NCBI GenBank assembly: GCA_964610505.1
Contig: CAZSXU010000026.1
Span: forward strand, 1-54,471
Origin: CAZSXU01 sp964610505
GTDB taxonomy: Bacteria > Arandabacterota > Arandabacteria > JAGLYR01
DNA length: 54,471 nt
Direction of reading: 5' to 3'
The translations under genes were made by a program, and so were the position numbers. Under the pieces are notes generated by a model, which saw only the letters and a program-made list of their open reading frames with translations, searched no databases and was not told the DNA's origin. Positions 1 to 7,378 of this stretch are shown here, one piece after another (the first letter of the stretch is position 1; each line of letters starts with the position of its first letter).

Positions 1-569
1 TCACTGACGGTCATTCCACTACCGGGAGACCAATCGCCGTTCGGTCGCTGTGTGTCAAGGGCTGTGTCGACGTATTGAACCAGAAGCTCGTGGCATCGTC
101 CGGTGATTTGGAGCACAAGTGCGAATGCAAGCGTATGCCGGAAGTCCGGCTTCAGCACGATTTCTGACGTGACGGGATCGACCTGTTCGCCGAGGATATA
201 GAAGGGGGCAACCTTCTGCCTGCGACCAAGCCCCCAGGATACGCAGAGATCGATGCGATCACTAGCTCTGTTGCCAAAAGCTCTGAGCGCAAGGTCCGCC
301 GTGACAATGGAGACACCCAATCCGGGCCTTTCACGGGCCGCGCCCAACTCGCCGCGCAGGACCGAGCTTTCCTTTACTGCCCAGGAAGCTTCAGCATCGC
401 CAAGCAGTGGATAATCCCAGAGCAACCGAAGTAGCCTCTCCTGTACGGAGGCAGTTGTGCTGTCTTCGCTGTCTTCTGCCGGCCTGAGACCAAGGCCAAA
501 TCCGAAGACCTGCACTGCATTGATTCGCTTCAGTACGCGGACGATTCCGTCTTTCAGGCCCATATCCAT
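1..569 (-). CDS. Hypothetical protein, C-terminus beyond the window edge
   Basis: A continuous open frame of 189 codons runs from an ATG at 569 off the left edge. A GGGGAG ribosome-binding site sits about 6 bases upstream (575-580). The composition looks like real coding: balanced hydrophobic and charged residues and none of the arginine/proline excess of shadow frames. I do not recognise the family. Near the end of the visible part there is QRPNGDWSPG, which resembles the QxPDGSW repeats of alpha/alpha-toroid proteins such as prenyltransferases and terpene cyclases, but one repeat is weak evidence. It lies 48 bases downstream of another minus-strand gene (618-1028) and the two probably form an operon. 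Confidence 0.6.
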   Translation of the reverse strand, partial: MDMGLKDGIVRVLKRINAVQVFGFGLGLRPAEDSEDSTTASVQERLLRLLWDYPLLGDAEASWAVKESSVLRGELGAARERPGLGVSIVTADLALRAFGNRASDRIDLCVSWGLGRRQKVAPFYILGEQVDPVTSEIVLKPDFRHTLAFALVLQITGRCHELLVQYVDTALDTQRPNGDWSPGSGMTVS

Positions 570-617
570 ATGGCTACTCCCCTATAGCACTAGCAGCCGG
601 GAGCTGCTGAGACTGGG

Positions 618-1028
618 TCAGAAAGGTCGGTCCATTGCGTTGAACCATCCTCCATGCTGGTCCTTCCCTATCTCGACTCCGACGCTGCCAATGCCTCCGT
701 ACCCCACTTCCGTCGTGTCCACCAAGACGCGCCGACCCTCCCTGAATTGGTCTTTCAGAATATCGCCTTTGCATGACAATGTCAAGTGTGAAGCCATTGC
801 GGCCAGCCAATAGAGTGTGGAATCGGCCGAAATCAATACTTGGGCAACAAGGTTAAAAGCGAGAGTGCGGCTAGGCGAGGGAGCGAGATCGGGCATCGCA
901 CGCCGGATACCTTGCCCTTCGATGCACGGCACTCTTCGGCCGTGTGGCGCGTCTGCCGCACTCAGGGCAAACAGTTGGATGGCTTTTTCAACTTGGGCAC
1001 AGCCGGGGGAATTCGGAGCGGGATCCAT
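618..1028 (-). CDS. Hypothetical protein upstream of the left-edge gene
   Basis: A 136-residue minus-strand frame ends with TGA at 618. The second half has the texture of a folded protein with a glycine-rich VGYGGIGSVGVEIG segment, while the opposing frame is arginine-rich and looks non-coding. The start is uncertain: ATG at 1028 has no clear ribosome-binding site, and an internal ATG at 896 would give a shorter protein. If 1028 is used, its start is only 25 bases from the divergent ORF6N gene and they would share a control region. No function can be assigned. It probably forms an operon with the gene ending off the left edge. Confidence 0.45.
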   Translation of the reverse strand: MDPAPNSPGCAQVEKAIQLFALSAADAPHGRRVPCIEGQGIRRAMPDLAPSPSRTLAFNLVAQVLISADSTLYWLAAMASHLTLSCKGDILKDQFREGRRVLVDTTEVGYGGIGSVGVEIGKDQHGGWFNAMDRPF

Positions 1029-1053
1029 GATCGGGGGTGGAGGAGGCGGACGG

Positions 1054-1572
1054 ATGACGGGAAAAGCCCCAGCGGTGCCCATCGAACGGATTGAGAACCG
1101 CATCTTCCTGGTTCGTTGCCAGAGGGTGATGCTGAGCACCGACTTGGCGGCGCTCTATGGCGTCGAACCCCGGGCCTTGGTCCAGGCGGTCAAGCGAAAC
1201 AGTGCTCGGTTTCCGGAGGATTTCATGTTCCAGCTGGACAGCGCCGAGTTTGCAGACTTGAAATCACAGATTGTGATTTCAAGTTGGGGCGGCATGCGCC
1301 GCGCGCGGCCGTACGCCTTCACCGAACAGGGGGTGGCAATGCTGTCGAGCGTGCTCAAGAGTCAGCGCGCAGTCCAGGTTAACGTCGAGATCATGCGGGC
1401 GTTCGTCCGGCTTCGCCGGATGCTTTCCTCGAATGCGGACCTTGCCCGGAAGCTCGCCGAGCTCGAGAGGCGGTACGATGCCCAGTTCAAGGTGGTGTTT
1501 GACGCGATCCGCGAGCTCATGGCCCCACCCAAGAAGCCGCAGCGAAGTATCGGGTTTCGCGTTGACTCGTAA
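1054..1572 (+). CDS. ORF6N domain-containing protein
   Basis: A 172-residue protein. Residues about 10-100 match the ORF6N/KilA-N-type DNA-binding domain found in phage and mobile-element proteins: IENRIFLVRCQRVML, then TDLAALYGV, RFPEDFMFQL and AFTEQGVAMLS, all in the expected order. A short coiled coil follows (LARKLAELERRYDAQ). The start at 1054 is chosen because GGAGGAGGCGG lies just upstream; the longer frame beginning at 817 reads through non-coding sequence. ORF6N proteins are often carried by prophages or linked with toxin-antitoxin-like loci, but no other phage gene is visible here, so the biological role is open. Confidence 0.85.
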   Translation: MTGKAPAVPIERIENRIFLVRCQRVMLSTDLAALYGVEPRALVQAVKRNSARFPEDFMFQLDSAEFADLKSQIVISSWGGMRRARPYAFTEQGVAMLSSVLKSQRAVQVNVEIMRAFVRLRRMLSSNADLARKLAELERRYDAQFKVVFDAIRELMAPPKKPQRSIGFRVDS

Positions 1573-1644
1573 GGAGTTCCGGCGTTTAAGCCCCTCGGGT
1601 CGGATCTTGCGGTGACACATTTTGGGGCGGAGCGCCTGCGGCGC

Positions 1645-1830
1645 TCCGAGAGAGCCGAAAGCCGAGAGGCGAAAGCCGGGATCAGAGGCGTTCGGGCCGG
1701 CTGCGGTGAAGGCCCGCGGATCGAAGGCCCGAGCGTGGGGTTTTTCAACGCCGCGAGTTGCCGCCTTCCTCGATCATCGTCATCCCCCATTCACGCTCGA
1801 GGCCAAGAGACGCCGGACCTTTGCCGCAGT
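1645..1830 (+). repeat. Copy A of a dispersed ~186-bp repeat
   Basis: This sequence has a diverged copy in inverted orientation at 12318-12506. Shared blocks appear in the same order: GAGAGGCGAAAGCC, then GCGTGGGGT, then ATCCCCCATTCACGCT, then GACGCCG and CCTTT. The blocks are well conserved and the spacers are not. It fills most of the 348-base gap between the ORF6N gene and the GNAT-like gene. No open frame with coding character crosses it. Confidence 0.65.
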
Positions 1831-1857
1831 CGACCCGAACGCCCCACAAGGATTCTC

Positions 1858-1886
1858 TTGCGCTCCAGGGCCTATCCGGCTATACT
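1858..1886 (+). promoter_or_regulatory. Candidate sigma70-type promoter for the GNAT-like gene
   Basis: TTGCGC at 1858-1863 and TATACT at 1881-1886 are separated by 17 bases. Transcription would begin near 1893, giving a leader of about 28 bases before the ATG at 1921, which has a GGAGGAG ribosome-binding site. The -10 box matches 5 of 6 and the -35 box only 3 of 6. Confidence 0.4.
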
Positions 1887-1920
1887 GCGGGTCTTAATCC
1901 GTATTGGAGGAGAGCCGGCA

Positions 1921-2598
1921 ATGAATGAACTGGAAGCCACACTGAGACCGAAGGAAACAGATCAACCCCCGTATCCGCCGAAGCGCGTCGTCCTGGCCAA
2001 CGGCGAATCGATGATCGTTCGCCAGGCCACGCGGGACGAGGTGCCCAAGCTGCTCGAGACGCTGGAACCCCTCATCTGGGTCGAGCGGGACTACTACGAC
2101 ATCGTCGGAGTCCGGGCGTTCGCCGAGCTGCTGGGCTGGAAGAGGTACCGGGTCAAGGACGAGTACTGCCTCGTCGGCGTCATGGACGGCATGCTCGTCG
2201 GACTCGTCAACGGGCGGAGCCTCAGCAAGAACATCGGCATCAGCCTGCACACGCTTGCGCTGCGCCGGGGCCTGAGGATCGGGGCTCACCTCTTCGCCGC
2301 CAAGATGGAGCACCACATCGAGTATCTGAACCAGAAAGAAGTCTACGTCGTGGCCGAGAGCCCCATCGGGTTCCGGCGATGGATGATCGAGTACTCCCTC
2401 GAGGAGCGGCCCCACGTGGCCCACGAACTCGGGGGCGTCATGTCCTACGCGCTCACCCGGCCGCTCTACTTCGCCAGCAAGGACCGCCTGGTCGTCGGCG
2501 AGCGGCCCGTGTCGGAGGAAATGCTCGCCTCGACCGAAGACTTCGAGATTCCTGATCCTGAACTGCTCGTTACGCAGGTCAGTGGCAAAGCCAAATGA
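1921..2598 (+). CDS. GNAT-like acetyltransferase
   Basis: A 225-residue protein with the start well placed behind GGAGGAG. Residues about 30-170 read like a GNAT fold: a variable N-terminal part with charged helices, a central beta strand (YCLVGVMDGMLVGLVNG), and a LRRGLRIGAHLFAAKMEHH segment where the acetyl-CoA-binding loop and helix would lie. The motif is not a textbook Q/RxxGxG/A, so the call rests on overall pattern. Its stop is followed after 37 bases by the thiolase-like gene, so the three genes from 1921 to 4217 probably form one transcript. It may modify the product or partner of that acyl-CoA system; this is inference. Confidence 0.5.
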   Translation: MNELEATLRPKETDQPPYPPKRVVLANGESMIVRQATRDEVPKLLETLEPLIWVERDYYDIVGVRAFAELLGWKRYRVKDEYCLVGVMDGMLVGLVNGRSLSKNIGISLHTLALRRGLRIGAHLFAAKMEHHIEYLNQKEVYVVAESPIGFRRWMIEYSLEERPHVAHELGGVMSYALTRPLYFASKDRLVVGERPVSEEMLASTEDFEIPDPELLVTQVSGKAK

Positions 2599-2635
2599 GA
2601 GAGACTTTCATTATTCAAACGATCGGAAGAACAAG

Positions 2636-3817
2636 ATGAGAGACGTTGCAATCATCGCTGCAGGCCAGACCAAGTTCGCTCGAACCGAGTGGCCTTTGAT
2701 CGATCTCCTCGTTGAGGGAGCTCGGACGGCCTACGCGGACAACAGAATCGATGAATCGCTGATCGAGGCCGTGCTGGTCGCCAACATGGGCGCCGGCATG
2801 CTCAACCATCAGAGCGGTGTGGCCAGCGCCGTCGTCGACGGCCTCGGCCTCATGCCCGCCCATGCGGAGCTGATCGAAAACGGTCCCGCCAGCGGCGCGT
2901 CGGCCGTGAAGCTGGCGTTCCTGGGAATCGCGTCCGGATACTACGACGTGGTGATGGTGGTTGGCGGGGAGAAAATGCGCGCCGTCACCGGATGGGAGTC
3001 GACCGATTTCGTGGCGACCCTGACCCATCCTTTCGCCGAGTACGTCTACGGCGTCACTCTCCCGTCCATGGCCGCCCTCTTCGCCAGGCTCTACATGGAC
3101 AAGTACGGAATCACGTCCGAGCATCTCGCCATGGTGGCCATCAAGAACCACGACAACGGCATGCTGAACCCCGAGGCCCACGTGCAGCAGCCCATCACCA
3201 TGGATGGGATTCTCCACCGGCCCGAGGCCGTGGTCAACAATCCCATCGTGGCCGAACCCCTGAGGCTCTTCGACTGCTGCCCGGTGAGCGATGGCTCGGC
3301 GGGAATCATCCTCTGCGCCGCAGAGCGCGCCAAAGAATTTACCGACAAGCCCGTCATCATCGCCGGCGTGGGCCAGGCGACGGACACCCTGGTGGTCCAC
3401 GAACGGGAGGATCCGACCGATCTGAAGGCGGTCACCCTTGCCTCCGAACAGGCCTTCAAGATGGCCGGAGCGACCCCGGCGGACGTCGACGTGGCCGAGC
3501 TTCACGACGCCTTCACGATTCTGGAAATCGCGGAAAGCGAGCACGCCGGGCTCTTCCCGAAGGGCGAGGGGCACAAGGCTCTGGAGCGCGGGGACACGCG
3601 GATCGGCGGCAAGATGCCGATCAATCCCTCGGGCGGACTCAAGGCGCGCGGCCATCCCGTGGGTGCCACGGGGATCGCGCAGCTGGTGGAGTTGACCAAG
3701 CAGCTTCGCGGGGATGCCGGAGAGCGGCAGATCAAGAACGCCAAGACCGCGTACGCGTGCAATTTCGGCGGATTCGGAAACAACGTATTGGCCTTCGTTT
3801 TGAAGAAAGGGCAATAG
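2636..3817 (+). CDS. Thiolase-family protein lacking the N-terminal nucleophilic Cys
   Basis: A 393-residue thiolase-fold protein of the kind paired with DUF35 proteins. The second half has the usual active-site landmarks: LHDAFTILE and GLKARGHPVGATG near residue 335, and a late YACNFGGFG. The N-terminal loop reads ENGPASGASA (residues 81-90), where ordinary thiolases have ENACASGSAA. The acylated Cys is therefore Pro84. Cys-less thiolase homologues such as Ltp2 work with a DUF35 partner as carbon-carbon lyases, so a retro-aldol role is as plausible as thiolysis. The start at 2636 is preferred over an in-frame GTG at 2582, which overlaps the previous gene. The DUF35 gene follows directly. Confidence 0.85.
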   Translation: MRDVAIIAAGQTKFARTEWPLIDLLVEGARTAYADNRIDESLIEAVLVANMGAGMLNHQSGVASAVVDGLGLMPAHAELIENGPASGASAVKLAFLGIASGYYDVVMVVGGEKMRAVTGWESTDFVATLTHPFAEYVYGVTLPSMAALFARLYMDKYGITSEHLAMVAIKNHDNGMLNPEAHVQQPITMDGILHRPEAVVNNPIVAEPLRLFDCCPVSDGSAGIILCAAERAKEFTDKPVIIAGVGQATDTLVVHEREDPTDLKAVTLASEQAFKMAGATPADVDVAELHDAFTILEIAESEHAGLFPKGEGHKALERGDTRIGGKMPINPSGGLKARGHPVGATGIAQLVELTKQLRGDAGERQIKNAKTAYACNFGGFGNNVLAFVLKKGQ

Positions 3818-3861
3818 GCAGAAACTCCATAACGGCCTTCGTTTTGAAGAAAGGATAACAG
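3789..3861 (+). repeat. Short tandem duplication of the thiolase gene's 3' end
   Basis: GGCCTTCGTTTTGAAGAAAGG occurs at the very end of the thiolase gene (about 3790-3810) and again about 44 bases later (3833-3853). The second copy lies outside the coding frame, between the stop codon and the DUF35 gene. It looks like a small local duplication that left an extra non-coding tail. Confidence 0.7.
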
Positions 3862-3872
3862 GCGGACGAGTC

Positions 3873-4217
3873 ATGAAGAAACCACTACCTCCCGAATACA
3901 AGTGTACGAACTGCGGCCGGATGACGACCTACCATCGCCTTCGCTGCCTGTCGTGCAGGAACGAGAAATTCGAGAAGCAGCCGCTGTCCGACAAGGCGAC
4001 TCTCCTGTCCTTCACGGAAATCCACATGCTCCCGTGGGGTTTCGACCAGCGGTTCCTGAGGGTCGGCATCGTCCAGTTTCCCGACGGGGCCCGAGCCACC
4101 GGCTGGATTGCCTTCGAGGAGGCCAAGGCGGGCCTGCCCGTCGAAGTTCGATGGGAGCCCATCCGCGACCGCGACGGGGAACCCGTGTATGGATTTGTGT
4201 TCCACAGTGCCAACTGA
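3873..4217 (+). CDS. OB-fold/zinc-ribbon protein of the DUF35 family
   Basis: A 114-residue protein. The N-terminal rubredoxin-like zinc ribbon has Cys11, Cys14, Cys25 and Cys28 (CTNCG...CLSC). It is followed by an OB-fold with FTEIHMLPWGF and RVGIVQFPDGARATGW, ending around a GLPVEVRWEP strand. DUF35 proteins bind CoA-linked substrates and form complexes with thiolase-like partners, either channelling acetyl-CoA or completing an aldolase active site. The position 55 bases after a thiolase-like gene is the standard arrangement. The first iteron repeat starts about 9 bases after its stop. Confidence 0.9.
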   Translation: MKKPLPPEYKCTNCGRMTTYHRLRCLSCRNEKFEKQPLSDKATLLSFTEIHMLPWGFDQRFLRVGIVQFPDGARATGWIAFEEAKAGLPVEVRWEPIRDRDGEPVYGFVFHSAN

Positions 4218-4225
4218 AGAAGCTT

Positions 4226-4254
4226 TCCGCAGATTACGCAGATGGCGCAGATGA
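4226..4254 (+). repeat. Nonamer iterons, left of the GxxExxY gene
   Basis: CCGCAGATTACGCAGATGGCGCAGATG: three units of the CGCAGATTN type with a 9-base period, starting 9 bases after the DUF35 stop codon and oriented with that gene. An inverted copy lies on the other side of the GxxExxY gene (about 4849-4876). Confidence 0.85.
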
Positions 4255-4263
4255 AAACCTTGT

Positions 4264-4307
4264 GGCCGGAAGGGTTGGGTCAAGAACACGACCCAACCCT
4301 TCCGGCC
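4264..4307. terminator. Perfect 18-bp hairpin
   Basis: An 18-base arm at 4264-4281 (GGCCGGAAGGGTTGGGTC) pairs perfectly with 4290-4307 across an 8-base loop. It lies between the convergent DUF35 and GxxExxY genes and could end transcription in both directions, although there is no run of T on either side. It may equally be a structural repeat, since a related GGCCGGAAG...CTTCCGGCC hairpin is at 15977-16044. Confidence 0.6.
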
Positions 4308-4380
4308 GCGGTGATATCACAATCGGTACTCTCTTCAATCCACTCCCTTCTTGCTCTCACATTGCGCTTCTCCTCTCGGA

Positions 4381-4761
4381 TTAGCCCGAGTGAGTCAGGG
4401 CGTAGCGTTCATACTGTAGAGAGCGAGCGCCGAAATTCAGCAACAGGCCCACGGTGGACTTCGAAGCTTTCATGTAATTGATCACCTGTGACTCACTGCC
4501 TCCCGTTAACGCCGACAGGGCCTTCACCTCAACGATCACCGAGTCGAAACACACGAAATCCACCCGATACGTGGCATCCAGGCGTTGTCCCCGGTACCAG
4601 ACGGGCAGTTCCACCTCACATGCGAATGGAATCTCTCTGGATTCCATCTCTATCGCCAGGGATTCCTGATAGACGGCCTCCAGATACCCGCACCCCAGTT
4701 GCGTATGGACTGCCATTGCCGCGCCAATGATTGCATAGGTCCTTGGATCACCGTGTTTCAT
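4381..4761 (-). CDS. GxxExxY protein (PDDEXK_3-like)
   Basis: A 126-residue protein carrying the family signature G25-Y-L-E28-A-V-Y31 after the IIGAAMAVHTQLG helix. Further on, VDFVCFDSVIVEVKAL has the D...E-x-K spacing of the PD-(D/E)XK nuclease fold with which this family is grouped. The start at 4761 is preferred because GGAGGG lies about 10 bases upstream; an ATG at 4785 would add eight residues. The family is widespread in environmental bacteria and has no settled function. The gene opposes its neighbours and is bracketed by inverted copies of the CGCAGATTN iterons, so it looks like an inserted unit and not part of either neighbouring operon. Confidence 0.85.
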   Translation of the reverse strand: MKHGDPRTYAIIGAAMAVHTQLGCGYLEAVYQESLAIEMESREIPFACEVELPVWYRGQRLDATYRVDFVCFDSVIVEVKALSALTGGSESQVINYMKASKSTVGLLLNFGARSLQYERYALTHSG

Positions 4762-4848
4762 ACCCTTTCCCTCCGTACCCAGCACGATGTCGCAAGTCTC
4801 ATACCCGCGAAACCCGTCAAGCCCCGAGAGTTTTTGCCTTTTCTAATC

Positions 4849-4876
4849 CGCGTAATCTGCGTAATCTGCGGATAAA
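4849..4876 (-). repeat. Nonamer iterons, right of the GxxExxY gene (inverted)
   Basis: On the minus strand this reads CCGCAGATTACGCAGATTACGCGGAT, three CGCAGATTN units in inverted orientation to those at 4226-4254. A partial further unit (AATCTGCGGATGG) runs to within a few bases of the pgeF start codon, so the pgeF ribosome-binding region is made partly of repeat sequence. Confidence 0.85.
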
Positions 4877-4915
4877 GGGGTTTGCCTTTTCACTGCTCGA
4901 ATCTGCGGATGGTCT

Positions 4916-5671
4916 ATGAATCTCATCGAACGAGAGGGTGTGCAGTTTTTCACGTCGGAGATGCTGGCGCCGGTGGCGCATGGATTCACTACGCGGGTGG
5001 GCGGGGTGAGCAAAGGCCGTTACCGGTCGCTGAATCTGTGGCACGAATCGGGGGATACGACCGAGAACGTGCTCGCCAATCGCGAGCGTCTCGCCACCGC
5101 ACTGGGAATTGACCCTCCGGAGCTGTCCACTCTACGCCAGGTCCATGGCCGCGTCATCGTCCACGTGGACGGACCATTTGAGGATCATGCGCTCGAGGGC
5201 GACGCGCTCATCACCGATCGACCCGGAGTATTCCTCGCCGTCGGGGCCGCTGACTGCGTGCCGATCCTCCTCTGGGATCCGGAAGTACCGGCCGTCGGGG
5301 CCGTCCATGCCGGCTGGGGAGGAATCAAGGAAGACATCGCGAGGAAGACCGTCATCCGGATGACCGAGCTCTTCGGTTCGTGGCCGGACCGGATCCGGGC
5401 CGTGATCGGTCCCGCCGCCGGTCCCTGCTGCTACGAAGTCAAGGACGACGTCGCCCGTCATTTCCCGGAAGCGTTCTTGAGACGCCTCCCCGCCAGGAAG
5501 ATCCACCTCGATCTCTGGAAGGCCAACCGGCACCAGCTCCTCGAGGCCGGCCTCGAGGAGGCTCATATCGAAACGTCCGACCTCTGCACGTTGTGCAACG
5601 CCGATCTCTTCTTCTCCTACCGCCGGGACAAGGGCAAGACCGGCGGCATGCTGGCCGTCATCGGCCTCTAG
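4916..5671 (+). CDS. pgeF: PgeF/YfiH-family laccase-domain protein
   Basis: A 251-residue protein of the YfiH/LACC1 family, the usual length. Zinc-binding motifs are present: QVHG with His77, ADCVPILL with Cys113, and HAGWGG with His131 (most members have HAGWRG). GPAAGPCCYEV and FFSYRRD near the C-terminus are also family hallmarks. Members are described as purine nucleoside phosphorylases, as polyphenol oxidases, and in E. coli as peptidoglycan editing factor that removes misincorporated amino acids from wall precursors. It is likely cytoplasmic. It stands alone in orientation between the GxxExxY gene and tnaA, with a hairpin immediately after the stop. The ribosome-binding site is weak. 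Confidence 0.9.
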   Translation: MNLIEREGVQFFTSEMLAPVAHGFTTRVGGVSKGRYRSLNLWHESGDTTENVLANRERLATALGIDPPELSTLRQVHGRVIVHVDGPFEDHALEGDALITDRPGVFLAVGAADCVPILLWDPEVPAVGAVHAGWGGIKEDIARKTVIRMTELFGSWPDRIRAVIGPAAGPCCYEVKDDVARHFPEAFLRRLPARKIHLDLWKANRHQLLEAGLEEAHIETSDLCTLCNADLFFSYRRDKGKTGGMLAVIGL

Positions 5672-5717
5672 CCTGGATGATGCACGAACAGGAGGGAAGT
5701 ACATGCATCATCCAGGC
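5671..5717 (+). terminator. Hairpin directly after pgeF
   Basis: GCCTGGATGATGCA (5671-5684) pairs perfectly with TGCATCATCCAGGC (5704-5717) around a 19-base loop. The first arm starts at the last base of the stop codon. There is no clear T-run after it, so it is either a non-canonical terminator or a structured 3' end. Confidence 0.5.
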
Positions 5718-5826
5718 AGAGAGACAGAGAAGCAGAGAAACAGAGAAGCAGATGTCGGAGAACGGCATCATGCAGGACCCGCGGCGGACTCTGTTTCGAT
5801 TCGCTTCTCTGTTTCTCCGATTCTCT
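5717..5826. repeat. Purine-rich CAGAGA arms in inverted orientation
   Basis: GCAGAGAGACAGAGAAGCAGAGAAACAGAGAAGCAGA-type sequence at about 5717-5753 is mirrored by CTTCTCTGTTTCTCC-type sequence at about 5803-5826. The two arms could form a long imperfect hairpin in the 327-base gap before tnaA. No ORF with coding character was found here, and no tryptophan-rich leader peptide of the tnaC kind. Confidence 0.5.
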
Positions 5827-5998
5827 ATCTGATGTCGCCGAACTCGATTTCGAAAACCTCGCGCGTGATTGCCGGCTCGATCCGATCCCTGAGCCCCCTT
5901 TCATCGCCGTAGACACCATCCCGGCCAAGATGGTATCCTGTACGAGACCGGCATTGGCCGGGCCCGAACGCCGAATCTCTATCCAAAGAGGACCTGAA

Positions 5999-7378
5999 AT
6001 GGCCGTCATCATCGAACCTTTCAAGATCAAATCCGTCGAGCCCATTCGCCTCACGACCCGGGAGGAGCGAGAGAAAATCCTCGAGGCCGCGGGCTACAAC
6101 CTCTTTCGCATTCGATCGAAGGACGTCCTCATCGATCTCCTTACCGACAGCGGCACCTCCGCCATGAGCGCCAAGCAGTGGGCCGCCATCATGGAGGGCG
6201 ACGAATCCTACGCCGGAAGTCCCAGCTTCTTCCGCTTCGAGAAGACCATCAAGGATCTCACGGGTTTCGCCCACATCATTCCGACCCACCAGGGACGTGC
6301 GGCCGAGCGGATCCTCTTCACGCTCCTCGGCGGAGAGGGTGCCATCGTCCCCAACAACACACATTTCGACACCACCCGGGCCAACGTGGAATTCACCGGG
6401 GCGGCGGCCCGCGACCTCGTCAGCCCCGAGGCTCACGATCTCGAATCCTCACTGCCCTTCAAGGGAAACATGGATCTGGCCGCCCTCGAGAAGCTGTTCG
6501 AGGAAGTCGGTCCCGAAACCATCCCCGTCGTCATGATGACGGTGACCAACAACTCCTGGGGCGGGCAGCCCGTTTCCATGGACAACATTCGCGGGGCCAA
6601 GGAGATCTGCCGGCGCTACGACACGCCCTTTTTCCTGGACGCCTGCCGCTTCGCCGAGAACGCATACCTCATGAAGAAGAAAGATCCGGCCTACCACGGG
6701 GTCTCGGTCCGGGACATCGCCCGGGAGATGTTCTCCCATGCCGACGGCTGCACCATGTCCGCAAAGAAAGACGCTTTCGCCAACATCGGCGGCTTCCTGG
6801 CGATGAACAATAAGGCGTGGGCCACTCGGGCCAGGGATCTGCTCATCCTCACGGAAGGATTCCCCACCTACGGCGGGCTTGCGGGGAGGGATCTCGCCGC
6901 CATCGCGCAAGGTCTGGACGAAGTCCTCGAAGAGGACTACCTGGAATACCGGCTCGCCTCCACGGCATACCTGGGTAATCACATCGCCCAGCGGGGTGTC
7001 CCCATCGTCCAGCCCGTGGGCGCCCATGCCATCTACATCGACGCCAAGCGGTTCTTGCCCCACATTCCGCCGCTGGAGTTTCCGGGCCATGCCCTGGCCT
7101 GCGAGCTCTACCTCGCCGCCGGGGTCCGGGGCTGCGAAATCGGGAGCCTCATGTTCGCCTCAAAGGATCCCAAGACCGGGGATCCCGTCCCGGCGGAAAA
7201 CGAGCTGGTGCGGCTCGCGATTCCCAGAAGAGTCTACACCCAGAGCCACGTGGACTACGTCGTCGAGAAGATCCTCGACGTCTACGCCCGAAGAACGTCC
7301 ATTCAGGGATTCCGAATTGTCAGGGAAGCGCCGTTCCTGAGGCACTTCACGGCCCATCTCGAACCCGTATCCGGATGA
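5999..7378 (+). CDS. tnaA: Tryptophanase (tryptophan indole-lyase)
   Basis: A 459-residue PLP enzyme of the beta-eliminating lyase family, splitting tryptophan to indole, pyruvate and ammonia. Motifs run the full length: LLTDSGTSAMS, PTHQGRAAE, TVTNNSWGGQPVS, DACRFAENAY, and the PLP lysine in MSAKKDA (Lys257 by comparison with tyrosine phenol-lyase). The closest relative, tyrosine phenol-lyase, has VRSMERG where this protein has VRGCEIGS, as tryptophanases do; the segments FEEVGPETIP and LLPHIPP-like LPHIPPLEFPGHALACELY-type stretch also favour tryptophanase. The start at 5999 follows AAAGAGGA; the longer frame from 5930 has no support. Its stop overlaps the next gene's start. Confidence 0.9.
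   Translation: MAVIIEPFKIKSVEPIRLTTREEREKILEAAGYNLFRIRSKDVLIDLLTDSGTSAMSAKQWAAIMEGDESYAGSPSFFRFEKTIKDLTGFAHIIPTHQGRAAERILFTLLGGEGAIVPNNTHFDTTRANVEFTGAAARDLVSPEAHDLESSLPFKGNMDLAALEKLFEEVGPETIPVVMMTVTNNSWGGQPVSMDNIRGAKEICRRYDTPFFLDACRFAENAYLMKKKDPAYHGVSVRDIAREMFSHADGCTMSAKKDAFANIGGFLAMNNKAWATRARDLLILTEGFPTYGGLAGRDLAAIAQGLDEVLEEDYLEYRLASTAYLGNHIAQRGVPIVQPVGAHAIYIDAKRFLPHIPPLEFPGHALACELYLAAGVRGCEIGSLMFASKDPKTGDPVPAENELVRLAIPRRVYTQSHVDYVVEKILDVYARRTSIQGFRIVREAPFLRHFTAHLEPVSG

Noticed and set aside
4264..4307. A classical rho-independent terminator
   Set aside because: The stem is perfect but there is no T-run on either strand; it is listed as terminator-like only.
5718..5998. A tnaC-like leader peptide before tnaA
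   Set aside because: No short frame with a suitable Trp codon and start signal was found.
5930..5998. Extended start of tnaA at 5930
   Set aside because: The extra 23 residues do not match the family and ATG at 5999 has AAAGAGGA upstream.
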